From Nitrospiraceae bacterium (lineage in GTDB: Bacteria; Nitrospirota; Nitrospiria; Nitrospirales; Nitrospiraceae): DNA of 64,000 nt. The stretch covers positions 1-64,000 of the forward strand of contig DASPUC010000037.1 of assembly GCA_035623075.1 (NCBI GenBank). Direction: 5' to 3'. The notes under the pieces were generated by a model. That model did not search any database. It saw only the letters and a program-made list of their open reading frames with translations, and was not told the DNA's origin. A program made the translations under genes and the position numbers. Below are positions 16,248 to 24,855 of this stretch, piece after piece. Position 1 is the first letter of the stretch. The number at the start of each line of letters is the position of its first letter.

Positions 16248-16859
16248 CTACGGTTCAATTTTGGTAATTTTTGACCCTTGCAATCCCAACCCCGCCATCA
16301 GCCCCTGTTGGCTGAAAATGAAGGCATAGACGTCGCTCCGCCCTGTTGTCGTCGTGAGGCTCTTTCCCGCGCCTTTATCCATGACCACGATGCTGGGACC
16401 GACCCCGACCTCCCATCCCGAGCTATTGTCCAAGTACTCCAACGCCTTCTCGTTCATGAAGAACATGACATAGCCGAACGATTGGATGCCGGCTTGAAGG
16501 CCATACGACGCAGCGACATTGCTATAGTACCCGACCGTTGTCCCATCTTTTTTGAGGGCACCCTTCCCGTAGTGAGCCCCAATAATGAAGCCACCCTTCA
16601 CGATGCTCGGAAAGATAAGGATACCCTTGGCCTCCTTGCGGAACATCTCCGCCTCCGGTGTATCTTCGAGCAGTTTCTTAAGTCCCGCATCCGCCTCGCG
16701 ATCGATCTGCGCGGCCTCAGCGGACTGCCCCGCAATGGCTATCGAGGGATGAAGCGAGACACTCATTGACAGAGAAAGCAGCAGGATGATCAACGTACCG
16801 GACCTCACGGATCGTTCTCGCTCGGAAGCCTCCTTATCTGCTTGGTTCCACCTGCCCAT
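16248..16859 (-). CDS. SYLF-domain (Ysc84-type) exported lipid-binding protein, copy 1
   Basis: 203 residues from ATG 16859; the frame is open further upstream to 16934, but those codons precede a normal signal region. A hydrophobic export segment (GTLIILLLSLSMSVSL) ends near SIAIAGQS. The SYLF domain follows: AKGILIFPSIVKGGFIIGAHYG, GYYSNVAASYGLQAG, VGPSIVVMDKGAGKSLT and AFIFSQQGLMAGLGLQG. SYLF proteins bind phosphoinositide-type lipids in eukaryotes; the bacterial role is unclear, with envelope localisation likely. The domain is about 85% like the copy at 24216 by eye, so they are paralogues about 8 kb apart on the same strand. Confidence 0.85.
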   Translation of the reverse strand: MGRWNQADKEASERERSVRSGTLIILLLSLSMSVSLHPSIAIAGQSAEAAQIDREADAGLKKLLEDTPEAEMFRKEAKGILIFPSIVKGGFIIGAHYGKGALKKDGTTVGYYSNVAASYGLQAGIQSFGYVMFFMNEKALEYLDNSSGWEVGVGPSIVVMDKGAGKSLTTTTGRSDVYAFIFSQQGLMAGLGLQGSKITKIEP

Positions 16860-16952
16860 TGTGCCGCCCGTCACTTCATGATGCTCCTGTTTCTTTCCAC
16901 TCTTGATTCCTCTTCCTTCCGCAATTTTACGCACTAATGACTTGCATGTCGA

Positions 16953-17849
16953 TCACCCACGCGTCACGCGCACTTCGACGCGCCGATTCTTTGCCCGGCC
17001 TGCATCAGTTGTATTCGGTGCAGTAGGCTTGGTGTCGGCGTAACCCGCTGTAGAGGCTCCGGTGAGCCCCCCATCGGCAAGAGCTTTTGCCGCATTGGCT
17101 GCGCGTGCTTCAGAAAGTTCCTTATTCGTGGGAAACCTCTCCTTCAAGGGGGATTTAATCGGCTGGCTATCGGTATGACCTTCCACCGCTACCTTATATT
17201 CCGGGAAGTCTTTGAGAATGGTCCCGACCTGTTTGAGTGCATCGGTGCCCGCGGGTTTCAGTTCGTCCTCGCCGCTCCCGAACAGGTAGCCAGACGCGAG
17301 ATTGATTAAGAGTCGCTCGTTGTCCAAATCGACCATAATATCGCCCTTCTCGATTTGAGGACGAAGGCCCCGGACCAAACTGCGCTGGGCATCTTTGAGT
17401 TTCGACATTTCGGCAGAAAGTTCGCCGCGAAGGCTGGCGAGCTGGCTTTCCAAATCTGCGTTTCGCTGCTTGGCTGCGGCAAGGTCCGCAGCGAGTCTGT
17501 CCTTCTCTCCCGCTCCGGCTTGAAGCGCCGCGATTTCTGATTGCGAGGCGGCCAGCTGCCCTTCAAGATCCGCTACTCGTGCCTTGGACCCATCGAGGTT
17601 TGTCTGGGCCGATTGAAGGGATCCACTGGCGCCAGACCGGAGAGACGCGATCTCTCGTTCACGATCCGCCAGCTGCTTCCGTGCAGCGGCAAGTTCATCC
17701 TTCAACCGTTGCTGTTCTATTTCCCAAGAGGTCGGGTGACGGTACTCATAGCCGCCATCGCAGCAGATTCCGTTCCAATTGAGGGCACTCGCATTGCCAG
17801 CGAAGACCAACAGACTCAGGGTTAAAACCGAGCACTTCACAGTGTTCAT
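16953..17849 (-). CDS. OmpA-family outer-membrane/periplasmic protein with coiled coil
   Basis: 298 residues from ATG 17849, which has GGAGAAGGAG upstream and starts a clear signal peptide (TVKCSVLTLSLLVFAGNASA); the longer frame to 17912 is not needed. Residues about 45-150 are a heptad-rich coiled coil (repeated AAxKQLADRER- and LEGQLAAS-type units). The C-terminal domain is OmpA-like: GYLFGSGEDELKP, VAVEGHTDSQPI and LSEARAANAAKAL with NRRVEVRV at the end, the peptidoglycan-binding signature. It should tie the outer membrane or a periplasmic complex to the cell wall. It lies between the SYLF and BON genes, all on one strand. Confidence 0.88.
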   Translation of the reverse strand: MNTVKCSVLTLSLLVFAGNASALNWNGICCDGGYEYRHPTSWEIEQQRLKDELAAARKQLADREREIASLRSGASGSLQSAQTNLDGSKARVADLEGQLAASQSEIAALQAGAGEKDRLAADLAAAKQRNADLESQLASLRGELSAEMSKLKDAQRSLVRGLRPQIEKGDIMVDLDNERLLINLASGYLFGSGEDELKPAGTDALKQVGTILKDFPEYKVAVEGHTDSQPIKSPLKERFPTNKELSEARAANAAKALADGGLTGASTAGYADTKPTAPNTTDAGRAKNRRVEVRVTRG

Positions 17850-18018
17850 GGTAGTAGTCTCCTTCTCCTTGAGATTAGCTGCTTCTGTCATATTTTGCCC
17901 CGCCAAACGCACAGTTACGCTCCACCCCGGCTGTCAGGCCACCAAGCCAACGGAGTTTCGCGAGGAGCAACCTGGAGCATGAAACAGTATTCTTGAATGG
18001 TACCCACTCTCGACGGCA

Positions 18019-18663
18019 CTACGACGTCGACATCGGCTTGATCTCGACGAACTGCTTGATGTCTGTCACCCCTTCGGTCTTGCGGATGATGCCCAGGACA
18101 GTGTTCAGTTCGTCCTGGCTCCGAGACCGGCCGATGAGGTATACGACGTCCCGGACCGACCGCCACCGGTAGTTGACCGACGTGACTCCCCGAGTTGAGA
18201 GCAACTGCCCGTTGATCTTGGTTTCAATCCAAAAATCATTGACGGCCTGTCCGACCCCTTCTTTCTTGGACTCATCCTTGTTCTGGGCCGCCTCCCGACG
18301 CTGTTCCTTCTCCTCCTTGGACACGATCTGGATCTCGTTGTAGATTTTCTTCACACGCGAATCCGCTTTCTGGACCAGCTGGACCATGTCCGCCTTCACC
18401 TTGGGATCGTCGAGCGTGCCGGTCAGCATCACCCGCTGCTCCCAGACGTCCGTCTTGACGTCGAGCAGCAGACTTTTATCCTTATCGGCCAGGGCGGAGA
18501 GGATATTGGTGTCAACCTTCGCATCAAGGATATGATCATCATTGGAGCGATCTTCAAAAGCCGCTTTAGCGGCTTGCTCATACACCTGCATACATCCGGT
18601 CACGCCGAGCGCGACGATCACCGCTAGGCTAGCCAAGATGATCCGACCACTGCCTTGGGTCAT
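18019..18663 (-). CDS. lipoprotein with two BON domains
   Basis: 214 residues. The N-terminus is a lipoprotein signal (LASLAVIVALGVTGC, lipobox VTGC), so the mature protein is lipid-anchored. Two BON domains follow: about residues 45-110 (DAKVDTNILSALADK, VMLTGTLDDPKVKADMV) and about 145-210 (ETKINGQLLSTRGV, VVYLIGRSRSQDELN). BON domains bind phospholipid and are typical of osmotic-shock and envelope proteins such as DolP and OsmY. The charged linker between them (KEEKEQRREAAQNKDESKKE) is flexible. It is likely to support outer-membrane integrity together with the neighbouring OmpA and SYLF genes. Confidence 0.87.
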   Translation of the reverse strand: MTQGSGRIILASLAVIVALGVTGCMQVYEQAAKAAFEDRSNDDHILDAKVDTNILSALADKDKSLLLDVKTDVWEQRVMLTGTLDDPKVKADMVQLVQKADSRVKKIYNEIQIVSKEEKEQRREAAQNKDESKKEGVGQAVNDFWIETKINGQLLSTRGVTSVNYRWRSVRDVVYLIGRSRSQDELNTVLGIIRKTEGVTDIKQFVEIKPMSTS

Positions 18664-18993
18664 GGTGTCCTCCCCTCTTTCGATTAAGAGCGCTGTACAG
18701 TCACGGCCAAGTGCAGCATGAGTGCCAGGCGCCCGTCGTGAAACTGCCCAGGAAGAAACAATCGCATTAACAAGACGTTAAGCATCTCAAATGGCTGTGG
18801 CGTAAAGAGAGTCAGTTGCCTCGTGGGGTGTTTCGGGTCAGTCATCTAGTCGATGGTTGTCCTCGATTTCCACAGCCGACCGTTGCGACCCCCTCTTGTT
18901 CAAGATGCCATGCACGGCCTGGGGTGTTCCGGTTGCACATTTCTTAAAGGCTATGATGAACATAGAGATGGGAGCGAGGAGATCGCGCGGCAC
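18664..18993. other. 330-base intergenic region, no gene seen
   Basis: The stretch between the BON lipoprotein start and the outer-membrane protein stop has only short frames without plausible starts or composition. It should hold the promoter of the BON gene near its left edge. I found no hairpin with a T-run or other recognisable element. Confidence 0.5.
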
Positions 18994-20076
18994 TCAAAAC
19001 CCAACAAACATGCGTCGGATTCCGGTTTCGATATTCCACTCATAGCCGCCGGGAATATTTCTGCCCCAGAGCCCGACACCGGGCCTCACCCACAGCCCCC
19101 AATCGTGGACGAAGCGATATCCTCCTTCGAATTCTAGCGTCATGCTACTCTTTGCCCTCTGATCCCAAAGCACTTGAGGGGTGAGCTCTATGCGTGTCCA
19201 CCATTGATCCGTCCAAATCGTATTAAAAAAAATCTGGCCACTAGACGTGGATATAGACTGCCGAGAGGGATCTCCACCCACCGAAACCTGATGTTCGATC
19301 AGGGTGAATAACAGAGAATCCCATGCGGGAAACACGTGAGCCGTTGCTACGCCGGGACCGACGGTATATTTACCACTCCCCAGCGTGTCTTCCGCCGTCG
19401 GGAACGTGAAATCCATCCCGATAAAAATTGCATTCCTTGGATCTGAATAGACACGGCCACCGGTTCGTACGAAGAGATCGCTCACCCCGTTCTCATTGCT
19501 CGCACCAGCCTGGTTCGGCGTTGACCATACGTACGGTATGTCGGCGCGAAAGACAAAATTTCCCTGATAGGGGACATCGAACCGGGTGACAAGATTGTTT
19601 GTCCGCTTGCCTCCTTCCAACGCATCATACCGAAAGAGGGTCTGGGCTCGACCAATGATGGCAGTGGGATCGTTTCCCATTCTGGCTGCGAGGTTGGACA
19701 GGGTCTTCGCCTTGTCTTCCTCTTCGGTAGTCAGTGGCTGCCATCCGAATAGCTTGATCAATGATCGAAGCCCAACCGCCTCTTCTCCTGATCTGGGTGC
19801 CGACTCATCTGCCCCAAGCCCACGAGTCTTTTCGAAAACAGCTTCCTGAGCACGCTTCAGAGATTGGGCACTCCCCTCCTCTCGAGGAAGCGGCGGTGGT
19901 TCCTGCCCAAACGCCAGGTGGGGAGAAATTGGTAGGAAAAGAACCGAGATGAGCCAGGCGCGCCGTGCCAGCGGGCTCGATTGGACTCGCGTCCACTTTC
20001 TGCCGACTGGACGACCGTTCAGGCGCCGCCGTCGTGCGTACGTCACTCCACCATCGTGTAGAGATCGCTGAGACAC
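18994..20076 (-). CDS. putative outer-membrane beta-barrel protein
   Basis: 360 residues. After a long basic N-terminal extension the hydrophobic segment AWLISVLFLPISPHLAFGQ acts as a signal, so the true start may be internal. The mature protein has a Pro/Glu-rich linker, then alternating aromatic beta-strands ending in GIRRMFVGF, with a terminal Phe typical of outer-membrane barrels. NNLVTRFDVPYQGNFVFRADIPYV and FIGMDFTFPTAED resemble the transporter/MetA-like barrel proteins found in many environmental bacteria. The cargo is unknown. It faces the antiporter gene at 20120 on the same strand with a 43-base gap. Confidence 0.7.
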   Translation of the reverse strand: MSQRSLHDGGVTYARRRRLNGRPVGRKWTRVQSSPLARRAWLISVLFLPISPHLAFGQEPPPLPREEGSAQSLKRAQEAVFEKTRGLGADESAPRSGEEAVGLRSLIKLFGWQPLTTEEEDKAKTLSNLAARMGNDPTAIIGRAQTLFRYDALEGGKRTNNLVTRFDVPYQGNFVFRADIPYVWSTPNQAGASNENGVSDLFVRTGGRVYSDPRNAIFIGMDFTFPTAEDTLGSGKYTVGPGVATAHVFPAWDSLLFTLIEHQVSVGGDPSRQSISTSSGQIFFNTIWTDQWWTRIELTPQVLWDQRAKSSMTLEFEGGYRFVHDWGLWVRPGVGLWGRNIPGGYEWNIETGIRRMFVGF

Positions 20077-20119
20077 AAATATCGAGCGTTGAACCTTAGC
20101 AAGGCTTATGCGCTGAGAC

Positions 20120-21451
20120 CTATTTCACGTACCGTCCGAATCGATCCGTCAAAATCGGTCCGACTGTTGCCGTCAAGACCATCAACACGATGACGGCATT
20201 GACAACCTCTTCTCCGATCAATCGTTCGCCGGCTAGATTAATCGAATTATACGCCGTCACCGTTGCGGCTAATGTGGCAGCGAGTTGCGGCAACGATAAA
20301 GCCCACATCGAAAACCCCTCAGCTCGACTATATCGATAGAACCAGGCAGTAAAAGCTGCCGCACCGAATTTGCCGACACACAAGACGCCGATCATGCCGA
20401 GCACGAAGGGGAGTCTCTCAACTAGGCTGCGCCCGAATGCGGGAAGATCCATGGTCGCCCCAATGAACAAAAGAAATCCGGGAATGAAGAAACCCTTCCC
20501 CAAGAACTCTACCTTTTCCCGCGCTGCCCCGTGCTTGAGTACCTGATTGACTGCGATGCCGCAAAGAAAGGCTCCCACAATGTCCTCCAACCCGATCAAT
20601 TTCGCTCCGACGGCGCAGATGACGATAACCGCGAGGACAAATTGGAACTGGGCGACTTCATCATCGTGTCGCCACCGGAGATAGACGCGACCGAACCAGG
20701 GAATGGCGCCCATTACGAATACGCTATAAACCGTCAGCGCTCCAACCAATTCGGCCAGGGTGTACCAATCCAGGATTCCGCTCACGTGAACCGAGAGACA
20801 GACCGCTAGGACTAACAACGATGCGATATCGGTGAAGATGGTCGCCCCGATCGTCGTCAGCGCGAACGGTCGTCGCACCAATCCCAGCTTCTCGATGATC
20901 GGATAGCCCAGCAACGTGTGAGACGCGAGGAGAGAGCCGATGAGCACAGAGGCATTGGTGCTAAAGCCGAACATCTGACCGAGTACGTACCCTCCAATCA
21001 TGGGCCCGGCAAAGGTGGTGACCCCGAACAGGCTGGATGGCTTGGCATACCGGCGGAAGTCGCTCAGACTGATTTCAAGCCCTGCCATAAACATCAGGAA
21101 CACCCGACCCATCTCGCTCCAGAAATGGCCAACCGGTCCGACCTCTTTAGCCAGAGCTAAACCGGAAGGCCCAAGCAGCGCACCAGCAAGAATCAATCCG
21201 AGCATGCCAGGCAATCCAAACCGCTCAAACTGCCGGGGTAAGATGACTATGGCAATGAGAACGAGGGCGAACCGGTCGAAAGGTCGTCCCTGACGAAAGT
21301 ATTCAAGGACTAATCCTCGCTGCCATTCGACGATGAACCCAATCACGGAAATGACGACCGACAGAACGATCAACCACTGCCATAGCGTCAGACCGGCGCA
21401 CACATTCGCCAACCTACCGATCAATGTTGTATCTCCGCTTTTTCTCGTCAT
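20120..21451 (-). CDS. CPA2-type cation:proton antiporter (Kef/NapA-like)
   Basis: 443 residues with about 12-13 hydrophobic segments. GLPGMLGLILAGALLGPSGLAL is the CPA2 N-terminal membrane motif, FLMFMAGLEISLSDFRR the conserved second element, and GFFIPGFLLFIGATMDLPAF the matching C-terminal half. No RCK/TrkA regulatory domain follows, so it is the short form. Members exchange K+ or Na+ for H+ across the inner membrane; the ion is not decided by sequence alone. Its ATG overlaps the stop of the MarC-like remnant (ATGA), implying it once was, or still is, downstream in that operon. Confidence 0.85.
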   Translation of the reverse strand: MTRKSGDTTLIGRLANVCAGLTLWQWLIVLSVVISVIGFIVEWQRGLVLEYFRQGRPFDRFALVLIAIVILPRQFERFGLPGMLGLILAGALLGPSGLALAKEVGPVGHFWSEMGRVFLMFMAGLEISLSDFRRYAKPSSLFGVTTFAGPMIGGYVLGQMFGFSTNASVLIGSLLASHTLLGYPIIEKLGLVRRPFALTTIGATIFTDIASLLVLAVCLSVHVSGILDWYTLAELVGALTVYSVFVMGAIPWFGRVYLRWRHDDEVAQFQFVLAVIVICAVGAKLIGLEDIVGAFLCGIAVNQVLKHGAAREKVEFLGKGFFIPGFLLFIGATMDLPAFGRSLVERLPFVLGMIGVLCVGKFGAAAFTAWFYRYSRAEGFSMWALSLPQLAATLAATVTAYNSINLAGERLIGEEVVNAVIVLMVLTATVGPILTDRFGRYVK

Positions 21452-21744
21452 GGTCTGATCACGCTGGTGTTGAACTCCGCAGCGCCGTGCCAGAGCACCT
21501 CGATGCCGATGCAGAAGAGCAGAAATGCGGAGAGACGCACAATGATGGTCGTGCCGGTCGCCCCCACGACTTGTGAAACCCGGTCCGCGTTGCGGTAGAG
21601 TTCGTAAATTATCGGACTCAGCAGAGCGGCCACGATGGTAGCGACTAAAAGAACCATTGCCAACGTCGCAACCTTGCCCGGACGGTTGGTACCCAGCATA
21701 TTCATGCAGAGGCGTAGTCCGCGAGAAGAACTAGCTATCAGCAC
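21448..21744 (-). pseudogene. 5'-truncated MarC-family membrane protein gene
   Basis: 98 codons matching only the C-terminal third of MarC proteins: two hydrophobic segments with VSQVVGATGTTIIVRLSAFLLFCIGIEVLW (read in pieces), corresponding to the family ISRxLGRTGxNVxTRxMG and AIAVxFIxxG region. Family members are about 200-220 residues, so roughly half of the protein or more is missing at the N-terminus. The opening MLIASSSRGLRLCMN is not MarC-like. The remnant still overlaps the antiporter start (ATGA). It could be expressed as a short two-helix protein, but it cannot have normal MarC function. Confidence 0.6.
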
Positions 21745-21818
21745 GACACACAGCTCGACACAGACACGTACCTTCAGTCAACATGTAGTCTGCTCACAAA
21801 CGGATGATGTCGAATCCG

Positions 21819-22496
21819 TTAGGGCTTCTTCTCCACAACCGGGTACACACCGGTCAGGCGCGCGATCAGAATAGCCACATACATCACGCCCGTCACCATC
21901 TCCAGGATTGTTAGAAAGCGCGATTGGATCAGCATGGGAGTGAAGTCACCGAATCCGGCGGTTGTGAGGGCCGTAAAGCTGAAATAGATCAGCTCCGCCA
22001 TGTCGAGGGCCTTTGGCGTTCCTCCCAGTGCATAGGCACCGGGGTAGAAATATTGCAGGACACCATGCAATTGGGCCCATAATATGGCAACCATCAAGTA
22101 CGCGACCACGGCACCGTACAGTTTGTCTGCGGTCATGAAGTCTCTACGTAAGACGTAATGTAAAAGCTCAGCGAGGACGAACGCGTAGAAAAGGGCGCTA
22201 AAACCCCATGACAAGATGAGGTGTCCCGGTAGGTTCGACTCCAGAGCCAGGAGCCGAAAAGCAAGCGCCGGTGCAACCAAAAGCAATGCAATGACCAATG
22301 AAATGCGCGAGCGCCCGACTGCCGCAATCGCGGTCAGCTGGACCGTAACGTTAACAAATGTGAGTATCAGACGGCCGTGGACGGTTTGGCCCAGAAACGG
22401 TAGGGCCATGAGGAGTGCGAGCAGGGCCAGGAACAAGAAGAAGCACCGCTGATCGAGAATCCGCTCCAAGACCGGATGACGCGTTACGATCGGCAT
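21819..22496 (-). CDS. two-TM potassium-channel-like membrane protein, copy 1
   Basis: 225 residues with four or five N-terminal hydrophobic segments, then a pore module: LIYFSFTALTTAGFGDFTP, where TAGFGD is the ion selectivity filter of Ion_trans_2 channels, followed by the inner helix. The filter is GFG rather than GYG, a known functional variant. There is no cytoplasmic RCK domain. It is probably a K+ channel subunit in the inner membrane (tetramer expected). A second gene of the same architecture is at 28009. Confidence 0.82.
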   Translation of the reverse strand: MPIVTRHPVLERILDQRCFFLFLALLALLMALPFLGQTVHGRLILTFVNVTVQLTAIAAVGRSRISLVIALLLVAPALAFRLLALESNLPGHLILSWGFSALFYAFVLAELLHYVLRRDFMTADKLYGAVVAYLMVAILWAQLHGVLQYFYPGAYALGGTPKALDMAELIYFSFTALTTAGFGDFTPMLIQSRFLTILEMVTGVMYVAILIARLTGVYPVVEKKP

Positions 22497-22559
22497 GATG
22501 AGTCATCCTTCCCGGCATTCCTGCCAATGCCTTTGCTCGGTTTCGAGTTTTACAAATCA

Positions 22560-23009
22560 AAATGAAGTCGCGTCCCATGTTGGCATGGGCATAAAAGATT
22601 TCCACTCGCGGAAGTTGACTCATTCCGCCGACAGAGAACTGGCTGTCGATAGTGTGCTTCCTTGAGAGCGGGTTGCACCACCACACGCGACCGGCGTTGG
22701 TCATTCCGGCCCTGGCTCGTTCAAGGAGTTGAACGTATCGAGCTTCGCGCCGTTCGTCTTCGCCGTCTCGCGCGCATAATGGACGTCATCGTTGAGCAAG
22801 AGCAGCCCGCCCCATCCCTTCGCGCCTGGATAGGCCGCGACAGCCATGCCGTGGTACAGATTTGCCGAAGCATCGACGCCGATGACTGTGGCAGGCCGCA
22901 TGGACCCCATCATCATTACTGGCTTGTTGCTCTTCAGATTATAGCTATGTCCGTCGTTGTGCCTAAACCATAGTGGTTGCACACCTTCATGCTCCGCTGA
23001 CTGTCTCAC
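22560..23009 (-). pseudogene. asparaginase (type II) remnant, frameshifted and truncated
   Basis: Two overlapping frames together match the middle of bacterial L-asparaginases. The first (from 23009 to 22701) reads NKPVMMMGSMRP, GVDASANLYHGMAVAA, LLLLNDDVHYARETAKTNG and LDTFNS, equivalent to the family KPVVMVGAMRP ... NLYNAV ... VVMNDTVLDGRDVTKTN ... FKS. The second (from 22704, another frame) continues GRVWWCNPLSRKHTIDSQF and LPRVEIFYAHAN, equivalent to ARKHTSDTPF and LPKVGIVYNYAN. The N-terminal catalytic Thr region and the C-terminus are missing. This is a dead gene; orientation and order are still colinear with the functional protein. Confidence 0.75.
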
Positions 23010-23064
23010 CAGAGCAGTCGCAGAGTCTCCTTCCCTTCGCCACGGAATGCCGCGCCACTGTCGG

Positions 23065-23580
23065 TCAATCGACTAACGGAATGTCTTGCGCCAATTCCAT
23101 CTTGATGACAGCTCGGATCTTGTTTTCCAATTGGATGTAACGGGCCGTCTTGGTCGCCGGCAACACCTTGCCGATCTTGTCCGCATAGGTGCGCTTGAGT
23201 TTGACCTCCGCCTCCTCCACGGCCAAGGCTTCATTCAAGAGTTTCTTCGCTGCGTCGTTTGAAATCGTCCCTTTCCCCTGGTTATACGCGTCGGCGTAGG
23301 CCTTGATCGTTTTTCCGAGCCGCTGATTGATCAGCGCTAATTCTTTTTGATAGGCATCGTAGAGCGGCCAAAACTTCTTCCCTTCTGCATCGTTCAAATC
23401 CATATTGGTCGCGATCAGCAGTTTTTTGTCGGCCTTGATCTTCTGGATGAAGATATCCATGTCCGTCTGGCTGCCACCACCGGACGGATCGGCACTTGGA
23501 GCCACATCTTGCCCCATCCCGATGACCGGCAGCGCGCACAACATGGTTCCCAGAACCAAGACCCTTGTGAACAACAGCAT
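23065..23580 (-). CDS. small exported helical protein, tandem copy A
   Basis: 171 residues with a signal peptide (MLLFTRVLVLGTMLCALPVIGMGQ). The mature part is all-helical: KIKADKKLLIATNMDLNDAEGKKFWPLYDAYQKEL, then SNDAAKKLLNEALAVEEAEVKLKRTY and ARYIQLENKIRAVIKMELAQDIPLVD. The region LxxAEGKKFWPLYDxYQ recalls the small periplasmic Spy/CpxP-like chaperone-type helices, although no LTxxQ motif is present. The gene just upstream (23663) encodes a clear paralogue, so the pair is a tandem duplication. Function unknown; periplasmic location is inferred. Confidence 0.7.
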   Translation of the reverse strand: MLLFTRVLVLGTMLCALPVIGMGQDVAPSADPSGGGSQTDMDIFIQKIKADKKLLIATNMDLNDAEGKKFWPLYDAYQKELALINQRLGKTIKAYADAYNQGKGTISNDAAKKLLNEALAVEEAEVKLKRTYADKIGKVLPATKTARYIQLENKIRAVIKMELAQDIPLVD

Positions 23581-23662
23581 TGAGAACCTCCCTCACATTC
23601 GTTTTGATTGCACACACGAAGACAGAGCCCGGATGTCGCGCCCTTCGCGTTGCTCGGCTCTG

Positions 23663-24142
23663 TTAGCTGACTAAGGGAATCTGTGCGGCCATCTCGAACT
23701 TCACGATCGCCCGAATTTTGTTTTCAATCTGCAGATACCGGACGACCTTTGTGGCGGGCAGTACCTTGCTTAACTTGACCGAGTAGGATTGCCGTAGCTT
23801 GAGCTCCGACTCTTCCACGGCCAGGGCTTCATTCAACAGTTTCTTCGCTGCGTCGTTGGAGATTTCGCCCTTGCCGGCATTATACGCGTCGGCATAGCCC
23901 TTGATGGCGGAGAGCACCCGTTGATTGATCTGGTCCAGCTCCTTTTGATAGCCATCATACAGAGGCCAGAAACTTTTAGCTTCCGCATCGGTGAGATTCA
24001 TATTGGTGGCGACGACGAGTTTTTTGTCCGCCTTTATCTTTTCTTTCAAAATGTCCATGTTCATTTGGCTCGCTTCCTGAGCCTGAGCCTGCCCCATGAA
24101 CAGGAACGACAGCACGAGAACCGCGATTCGCAGCACCATCAT
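23663..24142 (-). CDS. small exported helical protein, tandem copy B
   Basis: 159 residues with a signal peptide ending GQAQAQE. It shares with copy A (23065) KIKADKKLxxATNMxLxDAExKxFWPLYDxYQKEL, ISNDAAKKLLNEALAVEE and LPATKxxRYxQxENKIRA, and the same C-terminal IPLV ending. The two are about 60% identical by eye over the mature region. Both follow the SYLF gene at 24216 on the same strand, so all three may be one transcript for envelope proteins. No named family is assigned. Confidence 0.7.
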   Translation of the reverse strand: MMVLRIAVLVLSFLFMGQAQAQEASQMNMDILKEKIKADKKLVVATNMNLTDAEAKSFWPLYDGYQKELDQINQRVLSAIKGYADAYNAGKGEISNDAAKKLLNEALAVEESELKLRQSYSVKLSKVLPATKVVRYLQIENKIRAIVKFEMAAQIPLVS

Positions 24143-24215
24143 GACACGTCTCCTTCCTTGGTTAATTCACAATTTTTCCCACAGCTGTCTCTGGCCACCT
24201 CCGTACTGCCACAAG

Positions 24216-24776
24216 CTATGGATTAATCTTTGTGATCTTTGAACCCTGCAATCCCAGGCCAGCCATCAGCCCTTCCTGGCTGAAGATAAAGGCATACACG
24301 TCGCTGCGGCCCGTCGTCGTTGTGAGACTCTTCCCCGCGCCTTTATCCATCACCACAATGCTGGGACCGACGCCGACCTCCCATCCCTCACTGTTATCCA
24401 GATACTCCAGCGACTTGTCGTTCATAAAGAACAGGATGTAGCCGAACGATTGCACGCCGGCCTGCAAACCGTAGGACGCAGCCACCGTACTGTAATACCC
24501 GGCCGTCGATCCTCCTCTTTTCAGCGCTCCCTTCCCGTAGTGGGCTCCGATGATAAAGCCGCCCTTTACGATACTCGGGAATATCAGAATCCCTTTGGCC
24601 TCCTTCCGGAACGTCTCCGCTTCTGGCGTATCCTCGAGCAATTTCTTGAGTGCTGCATCAGCGTCGCGTTCAATCTGCGCCGCCTCCGGCGACTGCCCTG
24701 CCGACACGATCGACCCCGGCAGTGATACACCCAAGACCGAACAAAGGAGCATGGCCATCGGCGCTTTGTATCTCAT
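24216..24776 (-). CDS. SYLF-domain (Ysc84-type) exported protein, copy 2
   Basis: 186 residues with a compact signal peptide (MAMLLCSVLGVSLPGSIVSAGQS). The SYLF core is nearly the same as copy 1 (16248): AKGILIFPSIVKGGFIIGAHYG, VAASYGLQAGVQSFGYILFF, EVGVGPSIVVMDKGAGKSLT and SQEGLMAGLGLQGSKITKINP. The N-terminal helix (AAQIERDADAALKKLLEDTPEAETF) is shared too. Full-length conservation suggests both copies are still functional. It leads the run 24216, 23663, 23065 on the minus strand. Confidence 0.86.
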   Translation of the reverse strand: MRYKAPMAMLLCSVLGVSLPGSIVSAGQSPEAAQIERDADAALKKLLEDTPEAETFRKEAKGILIFPSIVKGGFIIGAHYGKGALKRGGSTAGYYSTVAASYGLQAGVQSFGYILFFMNDKSLEYLDNSEGWEVGVGPSIVVMDKGAGKSLTTTTGRSDVYAFIFSQEGLMAGLGLQGSKITKINP

Positions 24777-24855
24777 AGGTATTTCCTCCCGGGGGGACCC
24801 TTATACAATACCGGACAAATTTGATCCACTACAATCTTTCTTGCACCTGGTCTGT

